DNA of 64,000 nucleotides from Symsagittifera roscoffensis (lineage: Eukaryota; Xenacoelomorpha; Acoela; Convolutidae): contig NC_087067.1 in the NCBI RefSeq assembly GCF_963678635.1, positions 18,793,639 to 18,857,638 of the forward strand, in the 5' to 3' direction. A program made the position numbers and the translations under genes. How positions within the stretch are numbered: the first letter of the stretch is position 1; each line of letters opens with the position of its first letter. Under the pieces are notes generated by a model, which was not told the DNA's origin, did no database searches, and saw only the letters and a list, made by a program, of their open reading frames with translations. Below are positions 49,701 to 58,437 of the stretch, in pieces.

Positions 49701-52700
49701 CTTGTATCATTCTATCGAAGTCAAATTCGAAGCAACCCTTCGCTCGTTTTTTCCTTCAATCGATCAGATTTTTTTTTATTGTTCCGACCATTGAAAATGG
49801 GGAGGAACTTTGTATTCGGGTGTTTTTTTTTCTTTCCATGCAAAATCAGGATTCCACAATCAATCATTGGATTGGGTAGAAATGTATATATCATATTAAA
49901 GCCCTTTCAGTCGTGATTCGAACGACATTTAAAAATTCCAAAAAAATTTTCTCGAGAAAACCGGTTTGCAAGTTCTTGATTTTTGGTATAGATTCCAGCT
50001 ATTAAGGTTAGCATGCTGGCTTAAAATGGCTAATTTAAACTTAATTCAAGTCGTGAATTTTTTGTTTTAATTGAGCAAAGTTAAGTTTTGGGGTTCTTTC
50101 GCGTCGTTTTGAGAATCAAAGTTTTCAGAAATTAAAAAAAAATTAATCAAAAAAGTTAGAAAAAATCTGTGAAATTATTAATTTTTTAAACGATTTTCTT
50201 TCGTTTTTTTACTTACTATGAAAACTGTTTTCCAATTAGCGAGTTTGTCTATGACTGTCGAATATGCCTAATTTCTATTTTTTCGCTCAGATTTTTTTAA
50301 AACCACACCGAAAAAATGATACTAATTTAAAAAAGTTTAGTTTAGACTATGGTCGGAACATTCTGTGCTAATCTGTGCCGGCTATCCTTATTTGATTTTG
50401 TTATCATGCTGTTAAGTAAAAAGTTGTAAGAGTTGTTTTTTATATAAATTCAAGGAGTGTTCTGTTCATTTAGTGAAGTGGTAGCACCCATGATTGAGAC
50501 GGCAAATCCCAGAAGTTCGATTTCAGTCGGAACCGATTTTTGTCGAAATTGAGAATTTTCGAATTTTTTTAGTTTCGTGTCTGTTGCTAATTTTTGTCGG
50601 CTCAGGTGTCGCAGAAAACTTTCTTTCGGTTTCGAGTATTTTGAAATGTTTCGTTTTAAAAAAATGGCAGCTTATTATTTGTCTGCCTATGTTTTGTCGG
50701 CTTACTTGCCACATCTTAGAATTTTTTTGCTGTTGCAGTTTTCATTGTAGTTTCTTTTTACCCTTGCGATAGCAAGAGTTTTGCATTCGGGTACTAGACT
50801 TTTTCCCGTAAACAACTTTTTCCAAAGGACTCACTTCTGGACTCCTTTTTGCAAATCATCCTATTCCTCTCGGTTCCAACTATTAAGCATGCTTTAGTTT
50901 GTTTGTTTTTAAACATCTGTCCTTTTTGAAATTTACTTTTTATGTTGATTGTGATTTTTCGAACTCGATGTGTTAAAATTTTACTTTTTCTTTTTGGTCC
51001 TTTTTTTTACTTATTAGGCTCAGGCCTATTCTATATCTGCTTAGTGGCCTAATTTCGCATGGTTTCAAGAGAAACCTAATTTTTTTGTTCATCTTTAGAT
51101 CGCACAAAAGGCTGAAAATCTTAATAGAATTTATAGTTCAAGTTTTTCATGGCAAAAATTTTGTTTGTCTTTATTTTCGGCTGATAAATTTTGACCTATA
51201 TTGTATCAGTTTAATGGCCGCATATTGTGCCTTTCGATGGGCGAAAAAAGTGTGTGTGTGTGCGTGTTAATGTTTTGAGGGCGAGGGGACGTAATAACTT
51301 CTTATTAGTCCTAAAATTTAGGCTTGATAGATTTTGGCCTATTTTGCATAGGTTTTGTCGCCACAGATTGCGTCGTTTCACGAGCTGTGTATGTGTTTTG
51401 AGGGTGAGGGGACTTAAGTAATTTTTAGAAGTCTTGTTTTTTTTGGCTTAATAGGTTTCGGCCGATATTATATCGGCATAGTGGCCGCATTTTGCTTCAT
51501 TTGACGCGTGAATAAAGTTTGTGTTTTTTTTTGTTTGTTTGTTTATTTGAGGGTGTGGAGGACTTGATATTTTTTTTGTTTTTTTTTCGTCTAAAGGGTT
51601 TCTACTAAGGTGTTTCCGGTTTTGTTACCGCGTGATACGTTTTCTTTCGATGCTAGTTTCACATTCTATTGTCTTGACTTGTTGTTTCAAACCTAGTCTT
51701 ATCGGTAGATCTAGTTCGAAATTTTCCATTTTTTTTTCGACTTAGCGGCTTTTGTGTAACGTATCGCAAGTGGTGCGAAGCTCAGCTTCAACTGTGTGTT
51801 ATGTTTTCGTTTACTCCTGCAATTTGCAATTCTATTAACCTTGACTTCGTATATTTTCTTTCTTATTTTTTTTTCCGTTCAAATGATTTCGGCTCAAGTT
51901 TTATCGACTTGCTAGCCTAAGTTTGGGTCGTTGGAGTGAAAAATATTTTGCGTGATTTCCCCCCGGACTGCACAAAATAGTAAAAATCTCCCTATAGAAT
52001 ATATACTTAAAAAATTTTCATGACAACATTAATATTTTCGCTCGATAAGTGTTTTTGAATTTTAATTAAATGCTATCGATTGTTTTTCTGGACGTTTTTT
52101 ACGCAAATAAAACATCAGTCCAGACAATTCTTTGAAGTTTTTTTTAATTGTGGTTTCTCCAAAAAATTTTCGTTTTCTTTGGACTTTGTGGCTCTTCTTT
52201 CCTTTCCTGTCTACTAACTTGCAATGCTGTTTTTGCGGTATCGCTTGGCATTGAACGCTAACTTTTTTCAGGTTCCTTTCCAATTGGCCTCGGGGTAACG
52301 TCGTCGTCTTTGCATCCTAAGGTCTTGGGTTTGCGTCTCGGCCGGTTCTTGTTTTTTTTCCTTTTGTATGCAATCGAGAAAAAAAATTAGTTAAAATTGG
52401 ATTGTGGGACTTTCACTTGTTTGCTCCAGTTTGTCAGCTTAGTTGTCACATCACGGATTTTGCTTGTTCTGTAAGGAACTTTCATTGCATGCGCAAGTGT
52501 TGTCCATTCTAGTATCAGGGGAGAACTTGAAATATTTGATTTTTTTTTCCATAAAATTATTTTTTTTTAGTCTGAAGTGGTGTCTGCTCAAAGGTTGTCG
52601 ACTTAGTTGTTACATTACTGATTTTTCTTGCACTGTAAGCAGCTTTCATTTTAGTTGCAAGTGCAAGTGTTTTTCATTGTAGTCTCAGTTGGGACTTTAC

Positions 52701-53447
52701 ACTTAATGATTGCTTTCATATAATCATTGTTTTTTCGTATCAACTTGTGTGTGCTCGACTTTGTTGACTCTTTGTAATTTTTGTTCCGTTGCTTATTTAA
52801 AATTCACATTTACTGGGGTTTTTGCCTGGAATGAAATTCTATCGTACTTAGAGTTTTGGTAGAGCTATTTTTTGTATTTTTTTCATAACTTTTTAAATTT
52901 TTTGTCGACTTGTTTTTCGACTTTGAAGCTGTTCTTTCATGTTTTTGTTGCATCGCAAGTAGTGCGAAGCTCCGCTTCGTCTCTGTGTAAAACATGGGAA
53001 TGGGTTTTAGGGATGGGCTATATTTGGCACAACGTGCAGCATAGCTTCATAAACGACGCTCTAGGAACAGAGTGGACTTTCGAGAGCAGACAGACCGCTT
53101 TGAAAATGGCGCATGCTAGTAGTTTCTGGGCAATTGTCGTGTGCCAATGGAGCTTTTCAATCTCGTGTAAAGCCAGAAAATGCAGTGCTTTTAAACAAGG
53201 ATTGTTCAAAAACGGATATCTGTTGACTAGTTTGCTTGTGATGTATGGGTTAGCAATTGTGCTGATGTGTCTGAATTCATTCACGCGTGGAATGGAGCTT
53301 GGTACCATGATGGTCGAAATTGATGACCTGTATGATTATATGTTTCCTGTGCCAGTTGCGATTATATGTCTGGGCTATGACGAAATGCGACGACTGATTA
53401 TCAGGAAGATTCCAGATGGGTGGCTTGAGGAAGAAACGTGTATTTGA
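40087..53447 (+). CDS. Na+/K+-ATPase alpha-type P-type ATPase with altered catalytic motifs (6 exons, 1,145 residues)
   Basis: Exons by my reading: 40087-40744, 43171-43836, 46113-46318, 46453-46819, 47009-48112 and 53011-53447, all with GT-AG introns and consistent phases. The full P-type layout is present: N-terminal domain, M1 (80-98), M2 (122-143), actuator (PGDIV 180-184), M3-M4 (295-347), P and N domains, M5-M10, and a C-terminus ending IRKIPDGWLEEETCI like alpha subunits. Motifs differ from working pumps: TGES is AGDT (219-222); PEGL is PTSI (335-338); DKTGTLT is DKSEVLT with Asp379 kept; TGD is TSD (632-634); TGDGVND is TGSTFAD (778-784); the M5 NIPE is KVPQ; the second M6 Asp is Phe932. 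About 50 extra residues lie at 818-868. It looks like a pump-derived pseudoenzyme rather than a decayed gene, because all frames are open. C. elegans CATP-1 is an alpha-like protein reported to act independently of pumping. Confidence 0.88.
40805..41110 (+). repeat. tRNA-headed SINE-like repeat piece in intron 1
   Basis: A hairpin-like CTTGCGAAAGCAAG and GGGAACTAGAC lead into a tRNA-like segment with the box-B-like GGTTCGAGTCC at 40914-40924. A body piece with GCCTGCTTAGCTGTCGCATCAC follows. The same order of modules recurs in other introns and in the 3' intergenic region. Confidence 0.55.
42003..42183 (+). repeat. tRNA-headed SINE-like repeat with hairpin tail
   Basis: The box-A-like TGGCTGAGTGGTTAG (42011-42025) and a box-B-like GGTTGGAATCT (42055-42065) form a head related to the one at 59.50 kb. 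The piece ends with CGAAACGAAGCTTTGCCTCTGTGT, a version of the shared tail hairpin. Confidence 0.6.
42436..42816. mobile_element. Non-autonomous hAT-type DNA transposon (381 bp)
   Basis: It is flanked by a perfect 8-bp direct repeat ATCACTGT at 42428-42435 and 42817-42824, the target-duplication length of hAT elements. The ends CAGGGGGCGGATCGAGG and the complement of CTTCCGCTCCCCTTG form an imperfect terminal inverted repeat of a type common in hAT elements. There is no transposase frame, so it would depend on an enzyme made elsewhere. Confidence 0.8.
43171..43836 (+). CDS. ATPase exon 2: rest of actuator, M3-M4, phosphorylation-site region
   Basis: Acceptor ATAATTTCAG; donor GTAATT after the first base of an Asp codon. 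It encodes residues 220-441, including the altered TGES segment, M3, M4 with PTSI in place of PEGL, and DKSEVLT, where the Asp that is phosphorylated in pumps remains as Asp379. Confidence 0.9.
44565..45180 (+). repeat. 600-bp dispersed repeat with tRNA-like segment, copy 1
   Basis: It is alignable with 48777-49345: the order AGGTCGCGATG, CACGAAAA, TTCCTTTGTTAAA, CGAAAAACTTGATCGACTTCT, CAGATTTCCC, TTTTCGGGTTGACAAC and a tRNA-like head (box B GGTTCGAATCG at 45063-45073) is kept in both. A body TATTATTTGTCTGCTTATTTT follows. Confidence 0.65.
45661..45702 (+). repeat. Shared repeat tail hairpin
   Basis: CACGTGGCGCGAAGCTCCGATTCG followed by CTCTGTGTAA. GCGAAGCT and its near complement fold into a short hairpin. 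The same tail ends repeats at 42.17, 45.9, 51.77, 52.96, 59.6, 60.36 and 61.18 kb. Confidence 0.6.
46113..46318 (+). CDS. ATPase exon 3: N-domain part
   Basis: Acceptor TTGTTCCAG, donor GTAAGT, phase 0 at the end. It encodes residues 442-510. PLNSAFVQYSISY corresponds to the FNSTNKYQLSIH segment of alpha subunits, and the last residue, Lys510, corresponds to the Lys of the nucleotide-binding KGAPE motif. Confidence 0.85.
46453..46819 (+). CDS. ATPase exon 4: N-domain to P-domain
   Basis: Acceptor TCGTTGCAG, donor GTGAGT, phase 1 at the end. It starts GGFESVLNMC, matching GAPERILDRC of pumps. FCFIGMISFKQN and CKHAGIKTVIVT match the FVGLISM and CRSAGIKVIMVT segments, which places it with confidence. 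Confidence 0.9.
47009..48112 (+). CDS. ATPase exon 5: P-domain, hinge, M5-M7
   Basis: Acceptor GTTTTTAG, donor GTGAGT. It encodes residues 633-1000: TSDDKETAEKFARKAGLI, ARASPENKFKIVKLLQ, TGSTFADSQVLKRADIGFA, an insert of about 50 residues rich in Lys, Gly and Pro, then FDNMKKMTSF and the membrane helices. The alignment to alpha subunits is continuous except for the insert. Confidence 0.92.
48777..49345 (+). repeat. 600-bp dispersed repeat with tRNA-like segment, copy 2
   Basis: A direct copy of 44565-45180. Its tRNA-like part has the box-A-like TGGCGAAGAGGTAACG near 49196 and the box B GGTTCGAATCC at 49238-49248, followed by a T-run. The T-arm stem does not pair, so it is not a working tRNA gene. 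Confidence 0.65.
49553..49985 (+). repeat. 430-bp dispersed repeat (inverted copy at 63540-63977)
   Basis: The central 330 bp are nearly identical to the complement of 63628-63960. The motif TTTCCAYGCAAAATMAGG with CCACAATCAATC occurs at 49523-49555 and again at 49835-49867, so this copy is partly duplicated. The frame it carries is a by-product of the repeat. Confidence 0.75.
50465..50770 (+). repeat. tRNA-headed SINE-like repeat
   Basis: The head TAGTGAAGTGGTAGCACC with a box-B-like AGTTCGATTTC near 50514-50524 is closest to the head at 60.02 kb (both share TGATTGAGACGRCAAA). A body TTATTATTTGTCTGCC and GTCGGCTTACTTGCCACATC follows. The next unit starts with a CTTGCGATAGCAAG hairpin. Confidence 0.6.
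51170..51590 (+). repeat. Three imperfect tandem units of about 140 bp
   Basis: Each unit carries a GGCTTGATAGGTTTTGGCCTAT-like start, then TATCGGTTTAGTGGCCGCA, a GTGTGTGTG or GT-rich part, and TTTTGAGGGTGAGGGGAC. A single related unit lies at 60885-61000. Confidence 0.6.
52275..52700 (+). repeat. tRNA-headed SINE-like repeat
   Basis: A head with CCTCGGGGTAACGTCG and a box-B-like GGTTTGCGTCT is followed by a T-run and the shared body (TTGTCAGCTTAGTTGTCACATCACGG). Part of the body is repeated near 52595-52650. Confidence 0.5.
52953..52988 (+). repeat. Shared tail hairpin next to a splice acceptor
   Basis: GCAAGTAGTGCGAAGCTCCGCTTCG with CTCTGTGTAA ends 22 bases before exon 6 of the ATPase gene begins. 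A repeat thus forms nearly the whole 3' end of the intron. Confidence 0.6.
53011..53447 (+). CDS. ATPase exon 6: M8-M10 and C-terminus
   Basis: Acceptor GGGTTTTAG. It encodes residues 1001-1145: GYIWHNVQHSFINDALG, WTFESRQTALKMAHASSFWAIVVCQWS (matching the QWTYEQR...FFVSIVVVQW segment of alpha subunits), and the ending DEMRRLIIRKIPDGWLEEETCI, then TGA. Confidence 0.92.
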
Positions 53448-53734
53448 AAGCCGTTCTTAGAAAAGACAGCAACTCGTGCAAAGAAGGCTATAGATGGCAA
53501 ATTTGGATCTAATGCAAGATTTAGAAACGAACAAAGGCGTGGAAGCCTAAGGCGTGAAAGATTTAGTTCAGAAGACAGGAAAGAAAGAGGCTATTTGATC
53601 TGCCGCAGAGCTGATTAAACTCAGTACGACCCAATATGAAAACTAGTGCTCTATAAACTAAGGGTTGATTTGAAACAAAACTTTTCGAAAAAAGTATTTG
53701 GGTTGATTAGTTTTTGATTTCGTATTTTTTTCAG
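53448..53734 (+). other. Short gap between the two host genes
   Basis: 287 bp between the ATPase stop and the TTTTTTCAG acceptor before the next start codon. No AATAAA was seen in it. The spacing and the acceptor would fit a downstream gene in a trans-spliced operon, but they equally fit an unseen 5'-UTR intron. Confidence 0.4.
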
Positions 53735-53743
53735 ATTAAGAAA

Positions 53744-56454
53744 ATGGACGGTGCAAACAAGCTGTTCGACCTTGACTCACTCAAAATGAGTGATGCGGAT
53801 TTCTTATTGAATGTAAGTTTGAACGTTTATTTGGTGGACATTGACTTCAAATAAATAAAATTAATATTCAGCTCAGCACAAGCTGAAAATATTGGAATAG
53901 AAAAAACCATTGGAAGTTTTTTGCCTAATTTAACTCTTTGTTCAGCGCTTTGTTCATGCACTTACATCTTTGAAGATTAATTGATTTTTAAGAGTCACTG
54001 AAGGTAATGAAGACGCTTATATAGGTTGTGATTATTTTGTTCGTTTGTTTTTTAAAAAAGTTTTTAAATGCTCTAATAACTACAGATGTTCATGCATACA
54101 TTTTAATGCACTTGAATATGTGTACGTTTTGAGCTCAATTCAATTTCATCTGATAAAAGGTAGGTAAATTGCTCTCTGCAAATACGAACCTGGAAATTTC
54201 GCAAAAAAACGAGAACGACTTATTCTAATTTCGACTGAAGTTTCTTGTGTTAGCCCTGAGCGCTCGATTAATTCTCTCAGATGACTTAGCCGATATGAAA
54301 GCTTCTCTGGCAAGATTTAGTGCATTCAGATGTTGACGCAGCCCGTTTTCTACGTCTGGTCACTTCGGATTCAATGCAAGTAGTTCACTGTAAAACACAG
54401 TTGGCAATCTTGTAAGACGTCCAAAAACAAGCTGATACGGTGAAAATCCAAGGTCCGATGATAAGCATTTTTTAGCAAATAAAGCAGTCTTTAGACATAA
54501 ATTATCATAGTCAGATCCTAAATCACAACGAACCCTCAAAAAAGTTTCAGTCAGTACGGCGTTGTGCCTTTCGCAGCAACAGTTCGAATACGGACTATTG
54601 GCTGCAGTTCCAAGACTACGAATGCCATAAAACTCCGCGTTTTCTCTGAACTTGGCTTTGTCGAACTCGCCTCCGCTGTCAGTTAATATACTTTTTGGAG
54701 CACCAAGTTTCAGAATCCAAATTTTATTGATGCAGTTAACTATTGTTTCAGTAGTCTTCGTTAAAATTATGGCAGCTTCACTAAAACGGGCATGGAGGTC
54801 AATAATGTGGATACATAACGTTAAGAGGATCGTTAGTGTTCGTGCAGATCCATCGCAAAAGAGTCATTAAACGATTCTGATAACGGCAAAGAAGCAACAG
54901 GTCTTGCACTGGAACGATTGAACATTTCGTAAACTGAGCAGCCATATATCGCTTTTTTAACCACGTCACTTATATTATCAACATTTTTTTAATCAAATCA
55001 GCATTTTTTGATAGAGCAATAATCAAACTGCTCGTGCAACAAAATAATTTTTCATCCAAACTATCTTGTGCTACGAATAATGTAGACGTAAAGGAGGTCC
55101 AATGGTCGAACTTTATCACCATGTGCCCTGTCTTGGTCCCAAAAAATGGGATTTCACACCTTCTCCAATCGTGAAAGCGTTGTTTCCTGTATCTAAACAA
55201 GCCTGAGCTCTCTTCGTTGACTTAAGACTGAGTAAAAGAGGAAGGTTCCCTTCAGTAATTTCAATCCATATAAGACACGCAACTTCGCCAATCTGGACAG
55301 GTACACAGCATTTTTGAATTGATTTGACAACAGTGCCACCACCAAAAATTTTGATATGTTCGAAGTCTTTTTCACCATGTTCCGTTGTTGCGGGTTCAAT
55401 TTCTATCAGTAATCCACTTGTGCGCACATACAGTCGTAGAACACGCTGTATCAATTATAGTGCCTCTTAAGCATTCTTCCAAAAGGTTAGGCGATAAATT
55501 CGCAAAACACAACAAAACATGTGCGTCTTCACTAGCGCCCCGTTTCCCGGATTTGTCAGGGTTTTCCCCTACGCAATGTTTTCTCGAACAACAAATTCTG
55601 CAAGTAGTTGTGTTGTCATGAGTATCTTTAGGGTTACGCCCATGACTAATTTGAAGCTTCTACCTCTCGTGCTTTGAAAATTCTACCTTCCGCGTTTCCC
55701 ATTTCCCTACCTCTGGAATGGAAGGAATGTTTGAAACTTTTCGGTCCATGACTGAAAAATGCTCTCTGTTCATCACGATCAACTTCTGAATCTCTTGTAT
55801 CATTTGTGCTAAAAATTGGCTCCTACTTTTTTGTCTACTTCTGCTGAAAATGTCTGTGCCAGCGTATCAGAAAATTAGTTTCAAAGTACTTAAAGTTTTG
55901 AAACCGAACTTCTGCGTTGCTGCTGAAACTGTTTGGCGCTCGATTTGCTGCAAGTTTGCCCCATGTAACAATTTGCAAGCTTGCACTGACTCTGGAAGAT
56001 CAATTGCAAAACTGACTCTGGAAGATCAATTGGAAGATTCAAATGCAAGCAGGTAATCCAGCATTTTTGCTCAAATTTACTGCTTAAATCAATCAACTTT
56101 ACATATGCATCGATTTCGCTGTCAACGCTGTTTTTCCAGAAACCTCCATTCAATTTCTCGAGTAACTTGCTAACTACTTCATCGTGATGCAATTTCTCTA
56201 GCGGTAACTCCCTGGCTACTTCGAGTTGACGCCCCTGTAGTGATAATACTTTTGAAGGTGCTCGTTTTTTCTTTTCGAGATCAGTCACAACGAGCCATAA
56301 ATCCAACTCACTCTTCCAATTTTTGTAAGCTTTGTCTTGTGACCAAATAGGCGGTGCTTTATTGCATGACGCTCCGGACATGAGTTTGATACTCCTGCTA
56401 TCATGTGAAAACTGTTGGTAAAATACAAGTTAATTCATAAACACTACGTGAAAT

Positions 56455-56519
<65 letters not shown>

Positions 56520-57413
56520 GAGTTTATCCTACTATCTGTTGGCTATTTTTGTTTCTTAAAGCAAAGACGCCGAGACAAGTTAAAATTTTCCTAATAACTG
56601 CACACAGTCGGTGTAAACAAGTGAAATCCTTGTTTGAATATCTCGGTATATCAAGGTCCAAATCTATATTTTGTCGAAGTATTTAAAAATGTGGCATTGT
56701 TTAAGTTCCTCTTCTACGGTATGACGGATTCTGACCCCGCAAAGAGTGCAAAGGCCCAGCAGCAAACCAGGAGTTATTTGGGACTCAGGTTAACCTATGA
56801 CATCTACCAAAGGATGACTCACCAGGAACAGAGGACTAAATTAGAAGTTAGTAATTTTTCATTGAGAGTTGAACTTGGAATGCATCAGTTGCCCTATTTT
56901 TCAGTTCATTATTTTCGAGATACAAGTGTTATTTTAATTAGTATCAAATCCAAATAGCCCTCAGAAGTTCTTCTCATCCCCGAAGGCCGCCCCTTTATTT
57001 CTATTCAGTAGCATTTTTTTTGGAGCACCAACTATAATTTTTGTAAATTAGTTATCTGTGCCAATTTAGGCTGTTAAAGGAAGGCGCGCTCTGGAAGAAA
57101 GTTCAAAAAACATTCCAAACTTAATCAAAGCACAATCATTAGTGAGGCGTACAGTTTGTCTAGAATTTTTCATTTCATTGCATTTTTCTTTGATTATCTT
57201 TGCTCAAAATTCATCCAAGCACATTGAGTCCCTTAGCGGGCGAAAGATTTAAAATTTCTGCTAGTTATTGCTTAATTTTTATGGTTTCAGGGAGAACTAG
57301 TCCTGAAGATTGCAGAATACGTTAAAAAAAATCCGCGTGCATCTGATGACGAAAAGGCAGCCTTCATCAAGAAGGAACTTCAGAGCTACGCTGAAGCCAT
57401 GAAGAATCTTTGA
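53744..57413 (+). CDS. Small spliced gene, 110 residues, function unknown (3 exons)
   Basis: Exons: 53744-53812 (23 codons, start ATG nine bases after a TTTTTTCAG), 56706-56846 and 57291-57413, all joined in phase 0. The protein begins MDGANKLFDLDSLKMSDADF, continues FLFYGMTDSDPAKSAKAQQQ and ends QSYAEAMKNL. It is charged and probably mostly helical (AKSAKAQQQTRSYLGLRLTYDIYQ, VLKIAEYVKKN, DDEKAAFIKKELQSYAEAM). It has no signal peptide or membrane segment. I do not recognise the family. The acceptor of exon 2 (TTTAAG) is weak, so that boundary could differ. An AATAAA lies 21 bases after the stop. Intron 1 (2.9 kb) contains a decayed retroelement in the opposite direction. Confidence 0.6.
54220..56385 (-). 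mobile_element. Decayed retrotransposon (gag, protease and integrase pieces), antisense in an intron
   Basis: On the - strand, from 56385 downward, a gag-like part reads PPIWSQDKAYKNWKSELDLWL and ALSLQGR-type helices. A protease-end piece near 55.1-55.4 kb shows LPLLLSLKSTKRA, and an integrase core near 54.3-54.9 kb shows LGAPKSILTDSGGEF and NCCCERHNAV. The gag and protease pieces resemble a type of LTR element common in invertebrates and cnidarians, distinct from elements A and B. No LTRs or reverse transcriptase were recognised. It has many breaks and is an old fossil. Confidence 0.7.
56460..56519. repeat. (AT)n microsatellite followed by a T-run
   Basis: About 21 AT units run from 56460 to 56502 and pass into 18 T residues. 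It lies between the decayed retroelement and exon 2 of the small gene. Confidence 0.95.
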
Positions 57414-57433
57414 GTCAGTTAGGCAGTCTAGTA

Positions 57434-57439
57434 AATAAA
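57434..57439 (+). terminator. Polyadenylation signal of the small gene
   Basis: AATAAA starts 21 bases after the stop codon and is followed by a T-run near 57451. Its position fits 3'-end formation for a short 3' UTR. Confidence 0.6.
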
Positions 57440-58123
57440 TTAAACTCACACTTTTTTTTTTCTATTTCGTGCATCCCAGATAATTATTGCAATTGTAAAT
57501 TCATACATGTTAGAATCTTGATATATGATAAGATAGTAGTTTATTTCTGAATTGATTATTTTTTGGATGGGTGCAAGGAGAATGTAAGAGAATTTTTCGC
57601 GTTTTTACTAGAAAATACTCCTTCTTTTTTCGCTCGTTGAACCTTTGAGTTAATTAAACAAAATTAGCCATAGCTGTGCGAGTAGCACAGAAGGTTCCAA
57701 TCACTAGATTCATTTCAAAACGGTTTGAGAATAACTCGTTTTTTTGTGGTAGTGAAGAAATAGAATTAAATCTCCAAAAACAGCCTAATGTACATAAACA
57801 ATATTTTTTGGCTGAATGATTTTGGATTGACGCATATTTTGTAAAAAAAAAGCGAAAAATTTAAACCTATTTTTCCTAACAAAATTGTAATAAAAGATGC
57901 TCAATGGTGAAAAACAAAGACAAGTCTGAAGTTTAAACCATCTAAAACACAATTTTTAGCTAGATGCAGGAGTCGTTTCGAGACAAATCCTGATGAAAAA
58001 GAACTGTGTTGTATTATTTTAAACATGTGAATAGCTCATTAGGATATACTGAATGCAGATTACAACCGGAGGGCAATCATATGCTAAAAACCGGAAAAAA
58101 GTTAAAATCTTCTGCCCACGTGG
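57440..58123. other. Intergenic AT-rich DNA
   Basis: No frame, RNA gene or clear repeat was recognised in this stretch downstream of the small gene. Confidence 0.5.
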
Positions 58124-58437
58124 AAAAATTTGGATCTTGTTAATTATTCCCCCCCCCCCCTTTGGAACTTCTTAACTATTTCCCCCGTATGCATGTATTA
58201 TGTTTGACAACCATTTCTGTATAAAACATGCAGTTCAAAAATGTCAACAATTAAGTGGGTTTTCATTTTCGCGCGTTCGTATTTGTATTACTCACTATTT
58301 ATATAATACCAACGTAAAAATTTTCAACTAGCAATATTTTCTGAAAATTGTTGTAAGCTATTAAAAATGTGGCCGCCAAAGTTGAATTTCTGAAAATCGA
58401 AATAGGGGGAAATAGCTAACAAGATCCAAAATTTTTT
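58124..58437. mobile_element. Foldback or MITE-like element of about 310 bp
   Basis: The left arm AAAAATTTGGATCTTGTTAATTATT (part) is the near-exact reverse complement of the right arm at 58404-58437. A 12-base C-run at 58149-58160 lies at the inner end of the left arm and is echoed by GGGGG at the right arm. No target duplication was found, so the class is open. Confidence 0.6.

Larger units (their letters stand above)
48113..53010 (+). other. ATPase intron 5 (4.9 kb), almost entirely repeats
   Basis: It contains the 600-bp repeat copy 2, a 430-bp repeat whose inverted copy lies at the right window edge, tRNA-headed units near 50.47 and 52.28 kb, a CTTGCGATAGCAAG hairpin motif near 50763, a 140-bp tandem repeat at 51.17-51.59 kb, and tail hairpins. 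The last tail (52953-52988) sits just upstream of the acceptor of exon 6. Confidence 0.65.

Noticed and set aside
49567-49794. Conserved frame shared with 63628-63960
   Set aside because: The DNA of the two repeat copies is nearly identical, so the shared frame carries no independent evidence of coding; there is no start context, splice site or known domain.
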